This document shows positions 24,933-29,166 of a stretch of DNA of 29,166 bases, one piece after another. This DNA comes from JACJYC01 sp964558465 (GTDB lineage: Bacteria > Bacteroidota > Bacteroidia > Chitinophagales > Saprospiraceae), in assembly GCA_964558465.1 (NCBI GenBank), contig CAZLEF010000092.1, positions 1 through 29,166 of the forward strand, in the 5' to 3' direction. A program made the position numbers and the translations under genes. Below the pieces are notes generated by a model that saw only the letters and a list, made by a program, of their open reading frames with translations, ran no database searches and was not told where the DNA came from. Numbering within the stretch: the stretch's first letter is position 1; every line of letters begins with the position of its first letter.

Positions 24933-26072
24933 GTGACCATAACCCAGGCATTGCGTCTAAAAAAGATATATGGGATCATTCTGTTCTCATGGATTCTGGT
25001 CCAGTGCCGGACCGACCTTTCTCAAGATGAAACAAAAGCCCTGTTGCGCAAAACCTGTGAATTCTTGTGGGCGCAACAGACAGACGAAGGCAGTTGGAGG
25101 AGTCAAAACCACGCTATTTTGCGCGGTGGAGAATCTCTGACTGCCTTTCTTTTGTTTACTTTGCTCGAAGTACCCGCCGAAGTCTATCCCGTCAACCCGG
25201 AAAAAAAGGAAAAAGCCCTGGATTTTCTCCGCAACCATGTTAACGCCGAGGGCGCATTGGGTTTTGCGGATACGTTGTTAATGGATTACCCGAATTACGC
25301 TACGGCATACGCCTTGAGGACGCTTGCAGTTTATGGAGGCCCCGAAGATACTGGATTGATTGACCGGATGAAAAATTACCTGCTGGGCCAGCAGTACGCT
25401 GAAAACAGGGGTTTTAACCCGGGAGACCCCGCCTACGGCGCCTGGGGTTTTGGCGAAACCTGGTTGGCATCCGGTCAACCCGGGCACGTCGACCTTTCCC
25501 ATACCCGCCGGGTCCTTCAGGCGCTTCGGGCCGCCAATGCACCCCATGAAACCCCGGGGAAAAGTCAAATTTTTCTTGGACGCCTTCAAAAAAAGAACGA
25601 AACGGGGTTTGACGGCGGTTTTTGCGCCTCCACTGTGTCGCTTGGAACCAACAAAGCGGATACTTTTGAAAGGTATTGTCAAAGTTATGCGACGGCTACT
25701 GCCGACGGCCTTTTGGCCCTCATCGCATCCGGTCTTCCCGCCGGACACGAAGACGTGCAGGCCGCCTTGCGATGGCTGGAGAAACGCGACGAACTGACCT
25801 TCCCGGAAGGGTTGCCGGAAACGGACCCCAACCAGTGGCGGGAAGGGTTGTTTTTTTACCACCTCGCGGCCCGGGCGGAGGCATACGCCGCCATCGGCTA
25901 TCAAGGTTCCTGGCAAAGAGAGATGGCCCGCCTGCTGGCGCTGCGCCAACTTTCAGACGGGCGGTTTGTCAACCCGCTCGGTTTTTTGAACAAGGAAGAC
26001 GATCCGCTGATTGCCTCCGGATTAGCGGTTATTGCTTTAAATAATACGCTTGATCCGGGAGCGGCGGATTAA
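24933..26072 (+). CDS. Second exported alpha/alpha-toroid (prenyltransferase/squalene-oxidase-like) protein, possible lipoprotein
   Basis: 379 residues from a GTG start at 24933; no in-frame ATG lies near, and a TTG at 24951 is the alternative. The N-terminus KKIYGIILFSWILVQC is a signal sequence. LVQC25 may be a lipobox, although Gln before Cys is unusual. Toroid repeats are visible at LRKTCEFLWAQQTDEGSWRS (about 38-57), KALDFLRNHVNAEGALGFAD (about 88), GFNPGDPAYGAWGFGETW (about 160) and LLALRQLSDGRFVNPLGF (about 340). As in the upstream gene, no DxDD cyclase motif is seen. It probably shares transcription with 23555. Its stop codon overlaps that of the convergent SDR gene in a 4-bp TTAA. 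Confidence 0.76.
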   Translation: MTITQALRLKKIYGIILFSWILVQCRTDLSQDETKALLRKTCEFLWAQQTDEGSWRSQNHAILRGGESLTAFLLFTLLEVPAEVYPVNPEKKEKALDFLRNHVNAEGALGFADTLLMDYPNYATAYALRTLAVYGGPEDTGLIDRMKNYLLGQQYAENRGFNPGDPAYGAWGFGETWLASGQPGHVDLSHTRRVLQALRAANAPHETPGKSQIFLGRLQKKNETGFDGGFCASTVSLGTNKADTFERYCQSYATATADGLLALIASGLPAGHEDVQAALRWLEKRDELTFPEGLPETDPNQWREGLFFYHLAARAEAYAAIGYQGSWQREMARLLALRQLSDGRFVNPLGFLNKEDDPLIASGLAVIALNNTLDPGAAD

Positions 26073-26893
26073 CCTAAAAACAGATCCGTCATCAAAGGCC
26101 GTGAAGGGTCAACGGCGTACCGGCTGAAATCGGCGACCCCCTCGTCCTTCAGCACCTCTTCGTCGATATAAAATTGCCCGGTATGGGCGCGGCTGTCCCG
26201 TTTCAGAATGGCGTATGCGGCGTCGCCCATGATCTCTGGTGTGCGGGATTGCCGGATCATTTCATCCCCGCCGAGCAGATTCTGCACGGCAGCCGTTGCA
26301 ATCGTGGTGCGGGGCCAAAGGGCATTCACAGCGATGCCGTCTCTCCGGAATTCCTCCGCCATGCCCAATACGCACATGCTCATGCCGTATTTGGCAATGG
26401 TGTAGGCCACATGGTGTTTAAACCAGGCCGGATTGAGGTTGATGGGCGGCGAAAGCGCTAGAATATGCGGATTTTCGGATTTTTTTAAATGAGGAATACA
26501 CAATTTGGATGCCAGAAAGGTGCCCCGGAGGTTGATGCCGTGCATGAGGTCGAAGCGTTTCATTTCAGTCATCAGGGTAGGGGTGAGGCTGATGGCGCTG
26601 GCGTTGTTGACCAGGATGTCGATCCCGCCAAAAGTTTCAACCGTCAGGTCGACGGCGGCCTGTACCTGTTCTTCATACCGGACATCCATGACCACAGCAA
26701 GGGCCCTTCCGCCTGCCGCTTCAATTTCTTTGGCGGCTGAATAAATAGTACCTTCCAGTTTGGGATGGGGTTCGCTGGTTTTGCCGGTAACGACGATATT
26801 GGCGCCTTCCCTGGCCAGTCGCAAACCAATGGCCAGGCCGATACCGCGGCTGGCGCCGGTAATGAAGACCGTCTTATTTTTGAAAGCTGGCAT
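26069..26893 (-). CDS. HSDL2-like short-chain dehydrogenase/reductase
   Basis: 274-residue classical SDR. The cofactor motif is TVFITGASRGIGLAIGLRLA (about 8-27), followed by VNNASAIS (NNAG-like), ILALSPPINLNPAWFKHHVA, and the catalytic Tyr/Lys in YTIAKYG. The long string SPPINLNPAWFK...YTIAKYGMSM closely matches hydroxysteroid dehydrogenase-like protein 2 (HSDL2), but the SCP2 sterol-carrier domain of animal HSDL2 is absent. A TTG at 26908 would add five residues, but it overlaps a -7-like box (26905-26912), so the ATG at 26893 is preferred. The stop overlaps that of the convergent toroid gene. Substrate unknown, probably a lipid or fatty-acyl ketone. Confidence 0.9.
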   Translation of the reverse strand: MPAFKNKTVFITGASRGIGLAIGLRLAREGANIVVTGKTSEPHPKLEGTIYSAAKEIEAAGGRALAVVMDVRYEEQVQAAVDLTVETFGGIDILVNNASAISLTPTLMTEMKRFDLMHGINLRGTFLASKLCIPHLKKSENPHILALSPPINLNPAWFKHHVAYTIAKYGMSMCVLGMAEEFRRDGIAVNALWPRTTIATAAVQNLLGGDEMIRQSRTPEIMGDAAYAILKRDSRAHTGQFYIDEEVLKDEGVADFSRYAVDPSRPLMTDLFLG

Positions 26894-26904
26894 TGTTTTT
26901 TTGG

Positions 26905-26912
26905 GCAAGATA
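26905..26912 (-). promoter_or_regulatory. Possible -7 promoter box for the SDR gene
   Basis: TATCTTGC on the minus strand is one base off the TAnnTTTG consensus, 12 nt before the ATG at 26893. It overlaps the alternative TTG start and so favours the shorter protein. Confidence 0.35.
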
Positions 26913-26923
26913 AGGGATTTGGC

Positions 26924-27568
26924 CTAATTTCCCGGACCGCCCAGTAAAAATGTCCCCGATAACTGCAGTACCTGGTTGTACCACTTGAATTCGGATTCTA
27001 TACCGCCAAAAAGATCGGAAATCGACAAAATGGAAAGCGGGGTGAGCCCCCGGACAAACCTGAACTCGATGGACCATTTTGAAGCCGGGTAAAAAGTTAA
27101 ACCGGCGACATAGCCCAAATCAAATTTATGATCCTGGTCAGGTATTCCCAGGGAATTAGTTGATTCACTGTTTAACAGATAACTCATTTCCAGGCCGGCT
27201 CTAAGGCCAATTTCCCGGATTGGTTTGTAAACGACCGATACCGGAGCGCTCAGATAACTGAACCTTTGGTTGCTGGTATTGAAAAAAAAATTGCGAACTT
27301 CTATACCCTTGCCGGTATACAGCATATCCAGTTCAAACGCCCATTTTTTTGAAAATGATTTTTGCAGGCCAAACCCCAGGTGAAAACCCGCCATATCCTG
27401 CGCGGAAATAAGATCGAAGGCCTCCGGATTGGATTTATAAGAGACGATGTCCGAATAATTGGGCCCTGCCCGCAGAACGAGGTTGGTTTGGGCGGCGGCC
27501 TCCAATTGCAAAAATGCGAGAATGGCCAGGCTGCCTGTCAATGAACGGAAAATGGAAAGATGAATCAT
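26924..27568 (-). CDS. Outer-membrane beta-barrel protein (PorT-like family)
   Basis: 214 residues with a signal peptide (about 1-26, ending LQLEAAAQ). The mature part is made of amphipathic beta strands: NLVLRAGPNYSDIV, HLGFGLQKSFSKKWAFELDM, FSYLSAPVSVVYKPIREIGL and KWSIEFRFVRGLTPLS. This pattern fits the small outer_membrane_beta-barrel family of Bacteroidota. It is not the T9SS PorT proper, which is the gene at 8698. A clear promoter was not found. It is followed after 30 nt by the SDR gene on the same strand, so the two may be co-transcribed in part. Function beyond being an outer-membrane protein is unknown. Confidence 0.82.
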   Translation of the reverse strand: MIHLSIFRSLTGSLAILAFLQLEAAAQTNLVLRAGPNYSDIVSYKSNPEAFDLISAQDMAGFHLGFGLQKSFSKKWAFELDMLYTGKGIEVRNFFFNTSNQRFSYLSAPVSVVYKPIREIGLRAGLEMSYLLNSESTNSLGIPDQDHKFDLGYVAGLTFYPASKWSIEFRFVRGLTPLSILSISDLFGGIESEFKWYNQVLQLSGTFLLGGPGN

Positions 27569-27648
27569 GTTTTGAGCCGGTTTTAAGTTGTGGCAATCTT
27601 TTGGATAGACGTTGCGGGATGGACCAGGGGTTGGGGGTGCGCCTATGG

Positions 27649-27752
27649 GAGGATGCGAGGATGCGAGGATGCGAGGATGTGAGGATGCGAGGAATCGAGG
27701 AATCGAGGAATCGAGGAATCGAGGAATCGAGGATGCGAGGATGCGAGGATGC
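27649..27752. repeat. 8-nt tandem array, 13 units in a block pattern
   Basis: Thirteen uninterrupted 8-nt units: GAGGATGC three times, GAGGATGT once, GAGGATGC once, GAGGAATC five times, then GAGGATGC three times. The period is exact throughout. The block of five GAGGAATC units inside the GAGGATGC units suggests that the centre expanded by slippage or unequal exchange. No spacers are present, so this is not CRISPR. Confidence 0.95.
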
Positions 27753-27791
27753 GAACCCCGCCCGGTCTATCGCCCATGCGGGTAACCATCC

Positions 27792-27818
27792 AAACAATCC
27801 AAACAATCCAAACAATCC
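27792..27818. repeat. 9-nt tandem repeat AAACAATCC, three units
   Basis: Three exact copies of AAACAATCC, followed by degenerate C-rich sequence. In another phase it reads AATCCAAAC, the same unit as in the array at 26-61. Confidence 0.85.
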
Positions 27819-27913
27819 CCCAATCCCCGACCTCTAATTTCTAAAGGGATTGGTAGAAGAAATAACCGGTTTTCCACCGGATTGAGAAAAAATTGCAAAA
27901 AAATCGGACAAGC

Positions 27914-27939
27914 TGTAACAAACCGTCTGCCCGCACGTC
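27914..27939 (+). promoter_or_regulatory. Candidate ECF-type promoter for the sigma factor operon
   Basis: TGTAAC (27914-27919) and CGTC (27936-27939) are separated by 16 nt. This matches the AAC ... CGTC layout of many ECF sigma promoters. It lies just before the sigma factor gene, so it may be autoregulated. No TAnnTTTG box is seen here. Confidence 0.45.
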
Positions 27940-27960
27940 GCTGTATCTAAAGGAACGACC

Positions 27961-28467
27961 TTGAGCCAGGAAATTTTCAACAAACAAATTTTGCCTGTGC
28001 GCAACAAGCTTTACCGCTTTGCCTTGCGTATTGTGGCCAATGTTGAAGAAGCGGAAGACGTCGTCCAGGAAGTGATGTTGCGGCTTTGGCGGATGCGCGA
28101 CAACTGGGCGGGCATCCAGAATATGGAAGCCTGGTGCATGCGAATGACCAAAAACCTGGCCATCGACAAAGCCCGTTACCGGAAGCCCTCCGCTTCGCTT
28201 GAAGAAGCCCCTGAGCCCGGGAGCTTTTCCGGCTCACCCCTCGATGAAGTGGAGTACCAGGATACCCTGGATCGCCTCAAAACCCTGATCGCTCAATTGC
28301 CTGATCACCAGCGCATGGTCATCCATCTGCGCGATATTGAAGGGCTGAGTTACCAGGAGATCGAATCGGTATTGGAAATGCCCATGACCCAGGTAAAAAT
28401 TAATTTGTTCAGGGCCCGGCAAAAAGTCCGCGAAGCCCTGGTTAAAACAGAATCGTATGGATTATAA
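27961..28467 (+). CDS. ECF-type RNA polymerase sigma factor
   Basis: 168 residues. Region 2 spans KLYRFALRIVANVEEAEDVV to YRKPSAS, with the -10 recognition part VVQEVMLRLWRMRDNWAGIQ. Region 4 is LPDHQRMVIHLRDIEGLSYQ through EMPMTQVKINLFRARQKVRE, a helix-turn-helix that reads the -35 element. The start is TTG: no in-frame ATG fits, AAAGGA lies 6 nt upstream, and the resulting MSQEIFNKQILPVRNKLYRF is the usual family N-terminus. It overlaps the next gene by 11 nt, and that gene encodes its probable membrane partner. Target genes are unknown. Confidence 0.92.
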   Translation: MSQEIFNKQILPVRNKLYRFALRIVANVEEAEDVVQEVMLRLWRMRDNWAGIQNMEAWCMRMTKNLAIDKARYRKPSASLEEAPEPGSFSGSPLDEVEYQDTLDRLKTLIAQLPDHQRMVIHLRDIEGLSYQEIESVLEMPMTQVKINLFRARQKVREALVKTESYGL

Positions 28468-28939
28468 CGCTGTCATAAAACGGTACTTCGCGGGTGAAAC
28501 CACCCTGGAGGAAGAAAAAGCGCTCAGGGATGCTTTCCGCAAAGGAAAAGCGCCTGAAGAACTCCGTGAATTTGCTCCGTGGTTTCAATTGCTGGATCAG
28601 GAATCGGAAGCGAAATCTGCCCGCCCTTTTGATCTGCCGACCCCAAACAAACCGGTTGTTTTTACCTTGACAACCCTGCGCAAGGTTCTGGTCAGGGTGG
28701 CTGCCGTTGCACTGGTCGCCTTTGGTGTCTGGAATCTGACGCCGTCTGCAAAACCGGCCGGCGCCTTGGCCGTCGACTGGTCGAAATATGAGGTGACCGA
28801 TGAACAAGAAGCCCTGAAAATCACCAGGGCGGCACTGAAACGCGTTTCCAAAACCCTGGAACTGGGCGCCAAAACAGCGGTAGGCCAGGTTGAAAAACTG
28901 GAGGAAATTACCAGTATCCGCGGGTTGTCGCCTGATTGA
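28457..28939 (+). CDS. Probable anti-sigma factor-like single-pass membrane protein
   Basis: 160 residues. A cytosolic N-terminus (about 1-75) begins MDYNAVIKRYFAGETTLEEE, a pattern common in short proteins encoded after ECF sigma factors in Bacteroidota. One membrane segment follows (about 77-93, VLVRVAAVALVAFGVWN), then an extracytoplasmic tail of about 65 residues with helical, charged sequence. There is no zinc-binding HxxxCxxC motif, so it is not a classical ZAS anti-sigma factor. The ATG overlaps the sigma factor by 11 nt, implying coupled translation. The anti-sigma role is inferred from position and topology. Confidence 0.72.
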   Translation: MDYNAVIKRYFAGETTLEEEKALRDAFRKGKAPEELREFAPWFQLLDQESEAKSARPFDLPTPNKPVVFTLTTLRKVLVRVAAVALVAFGVWNLTPSAKPAGALAVDWSKYEVTDEQEALKITRAALKRVSKTLELGAKTAVGQVEKLEEITSIRGLSPD

Positions 28940-28945
28940 TCAGGC
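28930..28945 (+). terminator. Weak hairpin at the end of the anti-sigma-like gene
   Basis: GCCTGA (28930-28935) pairs with TCAGGC (28940-28945), and the stop codon TGA (28937-28939) lies in the loop. The following sequence (CATTTATAG) is only moderately T-rich. Confidence 0.3.
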
Positions 28946-28963
28946 CATTTATAGCGCAATCGG

Positions 28964-29035
28964 ACGGGTGAGGGGGAGATTGGGAGAGGGGGAGACTGGG
29001 TGATAAGGAGACTAGGAGATGGGGAGATGGGGAGA
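28964..29035. repeat. Degenerate 8-nt tandem array, nine units
   Basis: Nine units, all exactly 8 nt: ACGGGTGA, GGGGGAGA, TTGGGAGA, GGGGGAGA, CTGGGTGA, TAAGGAGA, CTAGGAGA, TGGGGAGA, TGGGGAGA. The shared pattern is NNNGG(A/T)GA, apparently a decayed CTTGGTGA. It faces the array at 29064-29166. Confidence 0.85.
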
Positions 29036-29063
29036 AACGGAGGCCTGCACCTCCTCTCCCAAA

Positions 29064-29166
29064 TCACCAAATCACCAAGTCACCAAGTCACCAAGTCACC
29101 AAGTCACCAAATCACCAAGTCACCAAATCACCAAGTCACCAAGTCACCAAGTCACCAAGTCACCAA
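29064..29166. repeat. 8-nt tandem array TCACCAA(G/A), running off the window
   Basis: Twelve complete units of TCACCAAG or TCACCAAA plus a partial one at the window edge, all exactly 8 nt. The reverse complement, CTTGGTGA or TTTGGTGA, resembles units of the array at 28964-29035, so the two are inverted versions of one family. Between them a hairpin (GGAGG 29039-29043 with CCTCC 29050-29054, and GGGAGA 29030-29035 with TCTCCC 29055-29060) joins the arrays. The true length is unknown because the window ends. Confidence 0.93.

Larger units (their letters stand above)
27569..27960. other. 392-nt intergenic region with tandem repeats and an ECF-type promoter
   Basis: This divergent gap holds a 13-unit 8-nt array (27649-27752), a 3-unit 9-nt array (27792-27818) and a candidate ECF promoter (27914-27939). 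Reading frames across the arrays on both strands give low-complexity peptides (repeated ESRNRGIE-type or ILDSSIPR-type strings) and are not genes. Confidence 0.75.

Noticed and set aside
27435..27837. Open frames across the 8-nt array on both strands
   Set aside because: They encode only simple repeats created by the array.
27649..29166. CRISPR array
   Set aside because: The repeats are 8 nt, directly adjacent, without unique spacers, and no cas genes are present.

Overview
The window reads as ordinary chromosome of a Bacteroidota bacterium, most likely of the Saprospiria (Haliscomenobacter/Lewinella-like). Three things support this. There is a type IX secretion cargo with a C-terminal sorting domain and a dockerin-like/cohesin-like block of the kind common in Saprospiraceae, plus a PorT-like component of the same secretion system next to ubiE. 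Bacteroidota-style promoters (TAnnTTTG at -7, sometimes with TTTG-like -33 boxes) stand in front of several genes. Families common in the phylum recur: DUF3810, PorT-like beta barrels, and an ECF sigma factor paired with a short membrane partner. No rRNA, tRNA, phage or transposase gene was recognised.

Layout. 72-3710 (minus): Xaa-Pro aminopeptidase, a DUF151/UVR bifunctional-nuclease-type protein, and a 483-residue helical protein of unknown function. 4115-6610 (plus): large secreted T9SS protein behind a good promoter and a leader hairpin, followed by a terminator and a nested REP-like palindrome. 6837-10118: ychF (minus), ACP phosphodiesterase (plus), then ubiE-porT (minus, overlapping). 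10257-15346 (plus): gyrA, a TPR protein and 3-hydroxyacyl-CoA dehydrogenase, with a strong terminator after the TPR gene. 15327-17832 (minus): trxA, DUF58, PPK2, S4-domain protein. 17978-19048 (plus): DUF3810 membrane metalloprotease-like protein.

19119-26072 is the most interesting part. Three genes packed end to end on the minus strand encode a CHAT-domain (caspase-like) protein, a 502-residue alpha/beta hydrolase and a monoacylglycerol-lipase-like hydrolase, with junctions of 2 and -1 nt. Divergently on the plus strand lie two exported proteins with terpenoid-cyclase-type alpha/alpha-toroid repeats. A protease coupled to two lipase-fold enzymes suggests a proteolytically controlled lipid-hydrolysing system, possibly for defence or cell death. 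This is inference from architecture and gene order only. An HSDL2-like dehydrogenase and an outer-membrane barrel gene follow on the minus strand.

27569-29166: an ECF sigma/anti-sigma-like gene pair bracketed by short tandem-repeat arrays, nearly all with an exact 8-nt period. Two of them downstream face each other and could fold together. A 9-nt repeat family occurs at both ends of the window.
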